A DNA stretch of 64,000 nucleotides. It comes from Echinarachnius parma. Taxonomy: Eukaryota > Echinodermata > Echinoidea > Clypeasteroida > Echinarachniidae. The notes under the pieces are model-generated. The model had not been told where the DNA came from. It did not search any database and saw only the letters and a list, made by a program, of their open reading frames with translations. Made by a program: the position numbers and the translations under genes. Position 1 is the stretch's first letter; every line of letters begins with the position of its first letter. This document shows, piece after piece, positions 54,046-64,000 of the stretch. Where the stretch lies: positions 26,819-90,818 of the forward strand of contig JBAMJV010001845.1 in NCBI GenBank assembly GCA_037951105.1. The letters run 5' to 3'.

Positions 54046-54466
54046 TATAATACACGGAAATGTATTAACTAATCAAAAGTATATAGAGTGGGTAGAACGG
54101 GCTAACTGGTAAAATAATAGAGTCAAGACAGCAAGCAGCAAATCAAACATACAGGAATCAAACAGGAACATAGGGTAGAACTGAGAACATAAACGATGTG
54201 TTGAGGCGATCAAGTCTGGGTATGCACTAATTTATTGGAGGCCAACATTGGCAAATATATACACAAATAACAAAAGGATGTAAGATGCAATTAACTAAAA
54301 GACAACGTACCTATAACTAAAATGGATCAACCTTATTATTTAAAAGAACCAATGAGAGATAGGGGTGATGGTGGAATGTGACCAGAAGATGATGAAGATG
54401 AGGAAAGGTAACCAAACATAATAGAAAAGGCATGCGTGGCATCCACATGTAGAGATAGTTAAAGGC

Positions 54467-54506
<40 letters not shown>

Positions 54507-54700
54507 TATAGAGGCAGCCAGCAGGCCAGAAAGGAAACAATAGAATAGACAGTTCAGAGGACATGAATGAGATGATTGAAATAACAGAACAGAATACCAA
54601 CAGATGTTGACAGAGAAGAATGGGGTGACGGTGACAAAAGGGGATGAGCATAATGGAACAGAACTTGAACTAAATACCATGTCAAAATAACCACCTTACA
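54046..54700 (-). repeat. 3' LTR (655 bp)
   Basis: It contains a (GA)n run at 54472-54503 and matches the other LTR closely. It generates 60-100-codon Ser/Leu-rich spurious frames on the minus strand. Confidence 0.85.
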
Positions 54701-55394
54701 TAAACGTTACCCTACCGAAAAATTGTCCTCAATTTTTAAAATGAGGCAAACAAAATAAAACAAAATATATATTATATGTGATACCAGGTTGTATATTTTC
54801 TTGTTATGACAATTATAATATGTGCAAGTTAATCTCCCCGTCAGATCATTTCGAAAATAGAACTGAAATTTTAAAGGGGGGAAAAAAAACAAGCAAACAA
54901 GCATAATATATAAAAAGAGAAAAAAAACTTATGAGGCAAACGGTGCAATAAAATATTTCAATTTATAAATGTGGGCTAATAAAAAGTTTTAAAAAACATA
55001 GCCCTGAATTTAATGACAATTTCGAAGAGAAAAAAACATTTCAATGAAATATGGCATTTTCACTTTTTGTACTAAAACAAAATCTAAATATATTCAAACG
55101 AGATCTGAAAAATAACATTCCAAACTTGTGAATGCAAAAATATATTTCCAAAAGAAAAAAGTGTTCTTTCTACTTTAAACGAAAGAAACAAAATAGCTTC
55201 GAAAATTGCAAATCTTTTAGCAAAAACATTTTTTTTTTAAGAAATCGGCACGCAACAAAATTTAGTAATGAATTCAAAGTTTAAATAAATTTGCGAAATA
55301 AAAAGTTCGAATTTATCAATATAGTTCATCAACACAGATGAAAACGAAAAGCTCAAGAATCTCGAGAGTACAAAGAGTTCTGTACAACAGAGTA

Positions 55395-56717
55395 TCAATA
55401 GTCATAATTGTTTGAAAACGCGGCACGGTAGTGGTCCATCAATGACGACACATACGACGTGTCGTCATCGTCGAAGTGTTCCCGCGGAGGTGAATGGTAG
55501 CGTGGGGGCGAATACAAGTGTCGATTCGTTGGCGGCGAGCACTGGAAATGTTCTGTCGGCGGCCGGCGCGAATGTCGTCCCGGCGAAGGCGGGTGGGGTT
55601 GAAGTCCCGGCGAAGGCGAGCGCGAAGGATGCGCCGGCAGGAAGCCCGGATAACGCTGTGTCGATGGCGAGTGCGGTCGGCGTGGTGGCGAGCGCGAATG
55701 TTGTGAAGCCGGATGATGCGATGTCGGCGAGGAGCGCGGAAAATGTCCTGGCGGCGAGCGTGGTCGATGATGCGATGGCGGCGAGCGCGAACGAGGTTGC
55801 GACGGCGGCGAGCCCAGTCGTTGTGGCGAAGGCGGTGAGCCCAGTTGTTGGTCAGTTGGTGACACGCGCTGGTGGTGGTCGTTCGGCTGCGCGCGAGGAT
55901 GATGCATTGTTGGTGACGCAATGTGTGGATCAGTTCGCTTCTGGCGACGACGCTTGTTGCTGCGGCGGGTGAGCTGGTCTCGAGGGTGCGAAGAATGGAG
56001 AAGATCCCTCGCGATGTCGGATATGGCACATACAACCGTTTCTACAGCATGCAGAGTCGTATGGTCGTGCGGATCAGGAGACTCACGAACGCGACTTGTG
56101 CTGCAGCCACTGAGAAAGGTGGCGACATCTCGAAGCATGAACGGCCAGTAGAAACGTTCGGCGATTGCGTTCATCATGTTGTCGTGGCTCAAAGACTGAA
56201 AATGCAGAAGAACATCTTGTACCATGCTAGCGGGGACTAGCAGCTGGTGAACATCGCTCACGCGGTCGTCAGCTTTCTTTCGGCGAAAAAGAAGACCGTC
56301 GTGCAGCTCGAATCTGGTTAACTGACAAAGACACCTGCGCATGGAAGGATGAGACCGGTGAATCTCATTCGAGTCCGGATGAACGTCACTCTCAATGAAG
56401 AATTTCAGCTTGCAAACGTCTTGGTCGGTGTGTTCGGCTTCGCTGATCCGTGTGGCGAGGGCGTGGATATCGCTGGGTTGTGGCTGGAGGTCGGCGTCAG
56501 CCGTCTGTGTCGAGTTGTCGATGAGGTGAATACTCGGCAGGGGGTGGTGGCGCAACGATGACAGCAGGTGGTCGAATCGTCGTTGGAGGCTGTCCATGCC
56601 CTGCACAAGCTCGTAAAGAATGTGATCAGTGTCGGGGCGTGGCATGATGAAAGCGAAGAAAACAAAACTGAAGAAAGAGGTCCAAAATGACGAATGGAGC
56701 TCTGCTAAACGAGGCAC
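55395..56717 (-). CDS. Integrase-finger-like / SPP-repeat protein (440 aa)
   Basis: A 440-codon intact ORF, the only one in the LTR element. Residues 1-60 have a hydrophobic start (FWTSFFSFVFFAF) and a helix (LVQGMDSLQRRFDHLLSSL). Residues about 95-215 resemble the RNase H-integrase linker and integrase zinc-binding region of LTR pol proteins: LHDGLLFRRK, QLLVPASMVQDVLLHF, SLSHDNMM, ERFYWPFMLRDVATFLSGC. The last Cys of the usual C-x2-C is Ser (CSTS). Residues about 245-420 are a Ser/Pro/His/Arg-rich tail with recurrent RSPP/GSPP, ending in an acidic patch (FDDDD). Catalytic integrase core, RT and gag are absent. Function unknown: a decoy, a regulatory relic, or a nucleic-acid-binding protein. 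Confidence 0.7.
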   Translation of the reverse strand: MPRLAELHSSFWTSFFSFVFFAFIMPRPDTDHILYELVQGMDSLQRRFDHLLSSLRHHPLPSIHLIDNSTQTADADLQPQPSDIHALATRISEAEHTDQDVCKLKFFIESDVHPDSNEIHRSHPSMRRCLCQLTRFELHDGLLFRRKKADDRVSDVHQLLVPASMVQDVLLHFQSLSHDNMMNAIAERFYWPFMLRDVATFLSGCSTSRVRESPDPHDHTTLHAVETVVCAISDIARDLLHSSHPRDQLTRRSNKRRRQKRTDPHIASPTMHHPRAQPNDHHQRVSPTDQQLGSPPSPQRLGSPPSQPRSRSPPSHHRPRSPPGHFPRSSPTSHHPASQHSRSPPRRPHSPSTQRYPGFLPAHPSRSPSPGLQPHPPSPGRHSRRPPTEHFQCSPPTNRHLYSPPRYHSPPREHFDDDDTSYVSSLMDHYRAAFSNNYDY

Positions 56718-56911
56718 TACCCAGACAAATGTTCAACGAAAAGTTCTCACAAAATATTATGGAAACTGAAAACTGTAACAGCGAAAAACAGCTCCAAAAT
56801 AATGTTCTACTTAATAATGTCCAAATGAAGATGATAACTGTAAAACGATGATGACTTGCAAAAACTGAAGATAAACGATGACGTGAACGGTACGGAAATA
56901 GCTGCCACCAG

Positions 56912-57732
56912 TATAATACACGGAAATGTATTAACTAATCAAAAGTATATAGAGTGGGTAGAACGGGCTAACTGGTAAAATAATAGAGTCAAGACAGCAA
57001 GCAGCAAATCAAACATACAGGAATCAAACAGGAACATAGGGTAGAACTGAGAACATAAACGATGTGTTGAGGCGATCAAGTCTGGGTATGCACTAATTTA
57101 TTGAAGGCCAACATTGGCAAATATATACACAAATAACAAAAGGATGTAAGATGCAATTAACTAAAAGACAACGTACCTATAACTAAAATGGATCAACCTT
57201 ATTATTTAAAAGAACCAATGAGAGATAGGGGTGATGTACAGCACGCTGTATCCAGCGGTGTATATCGCGATGGATCTTAACAACTTTACGAGACTGATCA
57301 TGTCTCGTAAAAGTGGTTCAGTGGGGTTTGTCGCCATCTAGTGGGCAAGAACAGACAGGGATAATAAAAAAAATCGTGCGATGCCAGCATACCACTACGT
57401 ATTGCCGGTGAAGATGATTGTACGTGACTGTGGGGTTGTGTTTGCAATGTTTACAGGTGCTTGGTAGCATGCACATCAAGTCTGGGTATGCACTAATTTA
57501 TTGGAGGCCAACATTGGCAAATATATACACAAATAACAAAAGGATGTAAGATGCAATTAACTAAAAGACAACGTACCTATAACTAAAATGGATCAACCTT
57601 ATTATTTAAAAGAACCAATGAGAGATAGGGGTGATGGTGGAATGTGACCAGAAGATAATGAAGATGAGGAAAGGTAACCAAACATAATAGAAAAGGCATG
57701 CGTGGCATCCACATGTAGAGATAGTTAAAGGC

Positions 57733-57765
<33 letters not shown>

Positions 57766-57962
57766 AACTATAGAGGCAGCCAGCAGGCCAGAAAGGAAAC
57801 AATAGAATAGACAGTTCAGAGGACATGAATGAGATGATTGAAATAACAGAACATAATACCAACAGATGTTGATAGAGAAGAATGGGGTGACGGTGACAAA
57901 AGGGGATGAGCATAATGGAACAGAACTTGAACTAAATACCATGTCAAAATAACCACCTTACA
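56912..57962 (-). repeat. 5' LTR, rearranged (1051 bp)
   Basis: 56912-57236 is LTR sequence, 57237-57476 is a copy of genomic 53477-53716, and 57477-57962 resumes the LTR at a point that repeats 160 bp already present. The (GA)n run is shorter than in the other LTR. Confidence 0.88.
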
Positions 57963-57982
57963 ATAGTTAGGTCCAACTTAGA

Positions 57983-58688
57983 ATTAAAGGGATAGTTTTG
58001 GTTTAGAGGGCGTTTGGAAATAATTAATTTGTGAGGTAATGAAAAACTAAGTGTATGTGGAAGAGTATGTGATTTTAAAGGTAAAGGCCAGTTTTGGAAA
58101 GGCCCCCTCTCAAAAAAATGAAATGGAAGCTCCTATTACCAATAATGTGAAAGAATATAATTGTACTAATATAGGATTATCTAAATTTGGCCAAGAAACC
58201 GCCTACTAATTGATATATTTGCAAAATTATAACTTGATCTGCTGCAGATAGAGTTCGCCAACTCGGAATCGCTCATTCGCTACGTGTATTACGACCACGA
58301 GGTGTACTGCACGAGGTGTCGCGCTATACGATAGCTTGTCGATATCTCCCCCAGCGCTAGCGGCGTGTACAGGTCCGAACTGGCGGTGGATTTATAAATT
58401 TCACAGGCGGATATTGGATTTCTTCCGATATTTCTGTATTTAACGATGCTTATGTTCCGATTTTACCACACAAGCCCTATTTCAATACCTATTCAACAAT
58501 AATGATCAATATAGATGTATTCGGCTTCTTTCCCAAAACTGTAATTCATCTTTAAAGAAAAAGCAAAATTTATTTGATCAAGATCGGTGGAAAAAACATC
58601 AGAAATATCAATAGATATATCCGACGAATAAATGTGTTGCCCAAATTACATGTACTTGCATGAAGGGCTATATTGAGATTGGGGACAT
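57983..58688. repeat. Left part of a diverged 'AAAGGGATAG' MITE relative
   Basis: It starts ATTAAAGGGATAGTTTTGG and resembles the first about 100 bp of the family (GTGAGGTAATGAAAAACTAAG). The rest is unmatched and no right end was found before the next copy begins at 58689. Otherwise no gene. Confidence 0.45.
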
Positions 58689-58932
58689 ATTAAAGGGATA
58701 GTTTAGTTTTGGTATAGAGGGCGCTACACAAAATATATTTTGTGAGATAATGAAAAACTGAGTGTCAAATTCGAAAGAGCATACAATTTTAATGACAGAA
58801 TAAACTTTATTTGATATAAATCGGTTCAGAAATGGCTGAAATATCCATAAACATAACCATTTGTCATAAATGTGGGGCCCTACAAATATTCGACAATTTT
58901 GAACCAGCCGTTAAAAAAAAATGTTAATGCTT

Positions 58933-61900
58933 TAGTCTAGTAGGAAATAGGGGTTCCCATGCACCCCCCTGAAAACATTTTTTTATTATGATTTTTATGA
59001 CCCCTAGTATATCCCTTTAAACAATTTAGATGTTAACAGCGAAAAAAAATGTCACTCTGGGTAAAATGGGCATATTTCCAAAATGGCCGCCAAATATCCA
59101 TTAAAATATCATATTTTTGCATTAAAGTAGATTCTGGTCCATTTTCAATAATTTTTGTGTATGTAAGCTGATACATGTATTAAGTTAAACCGTTAGCATC
59201 ATCCCCGGAGATATTAAAGGGTCAAGGTCATGTTTAAAGGTCAAAGGTCAAACGATTTTTGTTCGAAATAGGCAAATAATGAATACAAATTGGTATAATA
59301 CTAAGTCATGTTAATTTTTGTGCAAAATAAAGGGGTCATGTATCAATATAATTTTTTTTTTTCTACAACAGTAATGTCCTGTTATGCCGGAAAACTCATC
59401 TTGACCATTTAAAAGTGTTCAATAGGACTGTATTTTGATGACAATTGAAACAATACCATGTCACATATTGAGAGAAAATGCACAAGATTAATACAGACTA
59501 ATACATAATTTTAAACATAACATGTGTAACGGAAAATATTAAAATCAATTAAAGGCCAATGGTCATATCAAGGTCACATGTCAAGGTTAAAGGTCAAGGT
59601 CACATATCAAGGTCACGTGACAAGGTCAGGGTCACGACATATACATTTGATCTCTGATGAAAGCATGCTTAATGTAGAGTCTAGTAATAATAATGATATT
59701 TTACATGTACACATTTAACTAGTCGAATTTGCACATTAAACAAGTCAAACCGCACATTTAACAAGCCGAACCGCACATTTAACAAGTCAAACCGCACATG
59801 TAACAAGTCAAACTGCACATTTAACAGGTCAAATCGTACATTTAACAGGTCAAACCACACATTCAACACGTCAAACCGCACATTGCACAGGTCAGACCGC
59901 AGGTCAGACCGCACATTCAACAAGTCAAACCGCACATTTTACAAGTCAAAACACACATTTAACAGGTCAAACCGCACAATTAACAAGCCGAACCGCACAT
60001 TTAGCAAGTCAAACCGCACATTTAGCAAGTCAAACCGCACATTTAACAAGTCAAACCGCACATTTAACAGGCGAAATCGCACATTTAACAAGTCGAACTG
60101 CACATTAAACAGGTCAAACCGCACATTTAACAAGTCGAACTGCACATTGAACAAGTCAGAGCACACATTTAGCAAGCCAAACCGCACATTTAACAAGTCA
60201 AACCGCACATTAAGCAAGTCAAACCGCACATTTAACAAGTCAAACCGCACAATTAACAAGCCAAACCGCACATTGAACAAGTCAAACCGGACACTGAACA
60301 AGTCAAACGTCACATTTAACAGGTCAAACCGCACATTTAACAAGCCGAACCGCACATTAAACAAGTCAAAGCACACATTTAACAAGTCAAACCGCACAAT
60401 TAACAAGCCAAACCGCTCATTTAACAAGGCAAAACGCACACTGAACAAGTCAAACCGCACATTTAACAAGTCAAACCGCACATTTAACAAGCCGAACCGC
60501 ACATTAAACAAGTCAAAGCACACATTTAACAAGTCAAACCGCACAATTAACAAGCCAAACGCTCATTTAACAAGGCAAAACGCACACTGAACAAGTCAAA
60601 GCACACATTTAACAAGTCAAACCGCACAATTAACAAGCCAAACCGCTCATTTAACAAGGCAAAACGCACACTGAACAAGTCACACCACACATTTAACAAG
60701 TCAAACCACACATTTAACAAGACAAACCACACATTTAACAAGCCATACTGCAAATCTGACAAGCCAAACCGCACATTGCACAAGTCAAACCGCACATTTA
60801 ACAAGCTAAACTGCACATTTAACAAGTCAAACCGCACATTTAACAAGTCGAACCGCACATTGAACAAGTCAAACCGCACATGTAACAAGTCAAACCTCAC
60901 ATTTAACAAGCTAAACTGCATATTTAACAAGTTAAACCGCGTTCAATCTGCAGTTTGACTTGTTAAATGTGCGGTTTGACTTGTTAGATGTCCGATTCGG
61001 CTTGTTAATTGTCGGGTTTGACTTGTTAAATGTGTGTTTTGACTTGTTAAATGTGCGGTTTGACTTGTTCAATGTGCGATTTGACCTGTTAAATGTGCGG
61101 TTCGGCTTGCTAAATGTGTGGTTTGACTTGTTCAATGTGCAGTTCGACTTGTTAAATGTGCGGTTTTACCTGTTTAATGTGCGTTCGACTTGTTAAATGT
61201 GCGATTTCGCCTGTTAAATGTGTGTTTTGACTAATTGTTAAATGTGCGGTTTGACTTTTTGAATGTGTGGTTTCACCTGTTAAATGTGCGGTTCGACTTG
61301 TTCAATGTGCGATTTGACCTGTTAAATGTGCGGTTCGGCTTGCTAAATGTGTGCTTTGACTTGTTAAATGTGCGATTTCGCCTGTTAAATGTGCGGTTTG
61401 ACTTGCTAAATGTGCGGTTTGACTTGCTAAATGTGCGGTTTGACTTGCTAAATGTGCGGTTCGGCTTGTTAATTGTGAGGTTTGACTTGTTAAATGTGTG
61501 TTTTGACTTGTTAAATGTGCGGTTTGACTTGTTGAATGTGCGGTCTGACCTGTTAAATGTGCGATTTGACCTGTTAAATGTGCAGTTTGACTTGTTACAT
61601 GTGCGGTTTGACTTGTTAGGTGTGCGGTTTGACTTGTTAAATGTGCGGTTTGACATGTTAAATATGCGGTTCGGCTTGTTAAATGTGCGATTTGACCTGT
61701 TAAATGTGCGGTTTGACTTGTTTAATGTGCAAATTCGACTTGTTAAATGTGTACATGTAAAAGATCACTATTATTACTAGAATCTACATTAAGCATGCTT
61801 TCATCAAAGATCAAATGTATATATGTCGTGACCCTGACCTTGTCACGTGACCTTGATATGTGACCTTGACCTTTAACCTTGACATGTGACCTTGATATGA

Positions 61901-62512
61901 CCATTGGCCTTTAATTGATTTAATAGTTTCCGTTGCACATGTTATGTTTAAAATTATGTATTAGTCTGTATTAATCTTGTGCATTTTCTTTCAATATGTG
62001 ACATGGTATTGTTTCAATACAGTCCTATTGAACACTTTTAAATGGTCAAGATGAGTTTTCTGGTATAACAGGACATTAATATTGTAGAAAAAATAATTAT
62101 ATTGATACATGACCCCTTTATTTTGCACAAAAATTAACATGACTTAGTATTATACCAATTTTTATTCATTATTTGCCTATTTCGAACAAAAATCGTTTGA
62201 CCTTGACCTTTAAACATGACCTGACCTTTAATATCTCCGGGGATGATGCTAACAGTTTAACTTAATCCATGTATTAGCTTACATACACAAAAATATTTGT
62301 AATGGACCAGAATCTACTTTAATGAAAAAAATATGATATTGTAATGGATATTTGGCGGCATTTTGGAAATATGCCCATTTTACCCAAAGTGACATTTTTT
62401 TTTCGCTGTTAACATCTAATTGTTTAAAAGGATATACTAGGGGTCATACAAATCATAATACAAAAAATGTTTTCAGGGGTGTGCATGGGAACCCCTATTT
62501 CCTACTAGACTA
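58933..62512. mobile_element. Giant near-palindromic element with converging 21-bp repeat arrays
   Basis: 3580 bp. It begins TAGTCTAGTAGGAAATAGGG and ends with its reverse complement; CTT flanks both ends. The outer arms (58933-59690 and 61760-62512) are inverted copies. The inner arms are tandem 21-bp arrays (59690-60950 and 60955-61760) in opposite orientation, meeting at about 60953. No transposase. The family is unknown to me. Confidence 0.85.
59690..61760. repeat. 21-bp tandem arrays in inverted orientation
   Basis: The unit is ACATTTAACAAGTCAAACCGC with CAGGTC, AAGCCGA and ATTAAC variants: about 60 units on the left (CAAGTCAAAC orientation) and about 38 on the right (GTTTGACTTG orientation). 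Because 21 is a multiple of three, both strands stay open and give SNRTFNK- and FDLLNVR-type repeat frames that are not genes. Confidence 0.95.
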
Positions 62513-62850
62513 CTTCCTCTTTTTAAAAAATTACAAAAGAGGTTTTTAGATAGTAAGTTGTTGATTATCTCCCTATCTAATCACTGTTTCAACAAACCAT
62601 TTAATGCACAATATTTTATTTTCAATGGCTGAAACCGATGAGTGTTTACAGGGCGCCCTCTTGAGTTCTAACAGCTCTTTTTTTTAATGATAGCAGGCTT
62701 TTTACTTAGTCATTTGTAATTTTGTATTCCTTTCGAGCATGGTGGAGTTATAACTATTAGTTTGTAAAGTAATGGTGCAGGTTTTGCTTACTAAAATTAA
62801 GTTTGACCAAAACTGTACTCTCTTTACCAGAACTCAACTATCCCTTTAAT

Positions 62851-63092
62851 GTGCACCGCCCAAATCTGTTGTCTGTTATCTGTCACACACCAATTGATCG
62901 TCTTCGGTTTAAAATGTGTGCGTCCTCGTTTTGGCACATTAATGTGCCTCAAAATTATTGTCCCCGGTTTGCACGTACATGTGTATTACGATTATACGTG
63001 TGTGTAATAATGGCATTCATATATACCAACAAAATACAATCTTTAAAACCATCTCCATCATTTCCCATCCTTTCCAAATGCTATTGCAATCT
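62851..63092 (-). other. Presumed 3' UTR of the MCT-like gene
   Basis: No coding sequence. The first AATAAA on the minus strand downstream of the stop that I noticed is at 62615-62620, inside the MITE's right half, so the gene may use a transposon-supplied poly(A) signal. Unproven. Confidence 0.35.
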
Positions 63093-63241
63093 TTACATTG
63101 GAACATAATCTCTCTCTCGCTGTCGTCTTGCATACACTGAGTATATCCAAGGTAAGAGCAACACTATGACTGCAACTATGTCTAGAATGCCGCACAAGGT
63201 GAAGGCAGTGTCGTATGATCCCGTCAGGTCGAAGATAAGAC
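63093..63241 (-). CDS. SLC16/MCT-like transporter, last coding exon
   Basis: It follows a CTCCAG acceptor, begins with GT in phase 1 (completing a Gly codon), and encodes LIFDLTGSYDTAFTLCGILD, then a hydrophobic segment (IVAVIVLLLPWIYSVYA), a basic tail RRQRERDYVPM and TAA at 63093-63095. The G-L/A-I-x-D-x-TG-x-YD-x-x-F motif before the last transmembrane helix is characteristic of the monocarboxylate transporter family (MFS). This is a plasma-membrane carrier C-terminus; the substrate cannot be inferred. Upstream exons lie right of the window. Confidence 0.85.
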
Positions 63242-63284
63242 CTGGAGAAATAATGGAGAGAAAATAATTTCAAACATAATTAAT

Positions 63285-64000
63285 TTTCATTTTATTCATT
63301 TATTCAAAAATTAAAACAATACAATGTATATACAAATATAAAAGTGATCGGGGAATACACCTAAAAAGCCATGGCTTGTACAAGTGGGTATTCCCTTAAA
63401 TTGTTACATTTATATAAAACTACGACGACCGATTGCACCATTGAATACTAACTTAATCCTAATCCTAGCTCTAATCCCCTCCCCAACCCAACCCAGGTGA
63501 ACAGATACTGTGTAGCATGAAGGAAACAATGTAATTTCATAATGTTACTATAAAAATGAAAGGAAAGCAAAATAAGAATTAATACAAAGCAAGTGTATAG
63601 TATACAATACATCAGGCACACAATTAGGCGATTAGGTCAAGCATTATTATACAAATGAAGCAAATAACTTTTATATACCGTTTTAAAATGTCTTGGCGAT
63701 TTAGCTACTTATCCAACATCTATAGTGAGTTCCATAACTTGGTCCCTTTATATTTTATAGAATTACTTTGAGTTAATGTTAATCGACAGAATGTATCTTT
63801 ATATCATCACGTTGCCTTGTTTGCATGTGTCCCCTGGTGTACAAATAAATAATCCTGTAAAACATGTAGGCAACCGGCCGTTTAGCGCTTCAAATACAAA
63901 AAGAGCGGTTTTTAATCGTATGCTATCAGACAGATTCAAACTATATAACTGTTTTAAAAAGAGGTGGTGAGTGAGATCGATAATCAGCATTACAGCAAGG
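63285..64000 (-). mobile_element. 5'-truncated LINE 3' region in the MCT-like intron
   Basis: The minus strand from the window edge encodes LSDSIRLKTALFVFEALNGR (the C-terminal RT-flanking region of CR1/Jockey-type LINEs). After a frameshift it reads NSIKYKGTKLWNSL, then a 3' UTR ending in (AATGAATAAA)-type repeats at about 63285. It extends past the window. Confidence 0.65.

Larger units (their letters stand above)
54046..57962 (-). mobile_element. Non-autonomous LTR retrotransposon with one ORF
   Basis: In minus orientation: 5' LTR at 56912-57962 (enlarged by a rearrangement), 3' LTR at 54046-54700, LTR start TGTAAGGTGG. A PBS-like CTGGTGGCAGC follows directly after the 5' LTR. Flanking ATAG (or AATAG) occurs on both sides. 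The LTRs differ at only a few positions, so it is young. The 2.2-kb interior lacks gag, protease and RT; its only ORF is at 55395-56717. Confidence 0.8.
58689..62850. mobile_element. 'AAAGGGATAG' MITE split by a palindromic element
   Basis: The left half 58689-58932 and the right half 62513-62850 align with the intact MITE at 12865-13440. The break falls at GTTAATG-CTT-CCTC, where a 3.6-kb element inserted. Confidence 0.85.

Noticed and set aside
54340..54680. Ser/Leu-repeat frames in the LTR
   Set aside because: Caused by the (GA)n run in both LTRs; no independent support.
55412..55972. 186-codon Ala/Ser/Val-rich plus-strand frame
   Set aside because: Antisense shadow of the GC-rich SPP-repeat region of the minus-strand ORF, which alone has integrase-like sequence.
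59690..61760. Resemblance to a CRISPR array
   Set aside because: The units are head-to-tail without unique spacers, the orientation flips in the middle, and the DNA is from an animal.
59681..61780. Long open frames in the repeat array (up to 235 codons, both strands)
   Set aside because: The 21-bp unit is a multiple of three without stops, so several frames are open by arithmetic. No start context, splice signal or domain supports a protein.

Overview
This is eukaryotic nuclear DNA from an animal: genes are split by GT-AG introns, and most of the window is transposon-derived. Two LINEs carry N-terminal 2A-like (NPGP) motifs, there is a Mag-type Ty3/gypsy element, and 3' ends of CR1/L2-type LINEs and foldback MITEs are scattered throughout. 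Together these point to a marine invertebrate, most likely a deuterostome such as an echinoderm or hemichordate. That is inference; nothing here fixes the species.

Host genes. (1) Positions 356-17006, minus strand: ten exons with compatible phases encode a patatin-like phospholipase. It has the GGGSQG oxyanion loop, a GASVG nucleophile elbow and a DGG catalytic aspartate, followed by two EF-hand-type loops. The 3' end runs off the left edge and the 5' end was not found. An intron of about 10.7 kb holds an intact 2A/PHD LINE. Several exons have nearby duplicated, mostly decayed 'ghost' copies. (2) Positions 63093-63241, minus strand: the last coding exon of an SLC16/MCT-like transporter, whose upstream exons lie beyond the right edge.

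The roughly 46 kb between them is a transposon landscape. From left to right:
- A complete gypsy element (18082-26100) with near-identical LTRs, broken by two frameshifts and by a 2-kb TIR transposon that itself carries a decayed LINE RT.
- A 1.9-kb tandem duplication (26638-34745) whose second copy is split by an AT-rich L1/Tx1-like LINE with an intact 1260-codon ORF.
- A TIR element filled with degenerate minisatellite (34872-35476).
- A decayed second 2A LINE on the minus strand (36.1-39.8 kb).
- Nested foldback elements (40834-43087).
- A largely featureless stretch with small MITEs and LINE/SINE 3' ends (43-53 kb).
- A short, young LTR element (54046-57962) whose only ORF fuses an integrase zinc-finger-like region to a long Ser/Pro/Arg/His-rich tail.
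- A 3.6-kb near-palindromic element with converging arrays of a 21-bp repeat (58933-62512), nested inside a MITE.

The points most worth a second look are the ghost/poison exons of the phospholipase gene, the integrase-finger/SPP-repeat ORF, and the giant palindromic array element. No rRNA gene, CRISPR array or convincing functional tRNA was found.
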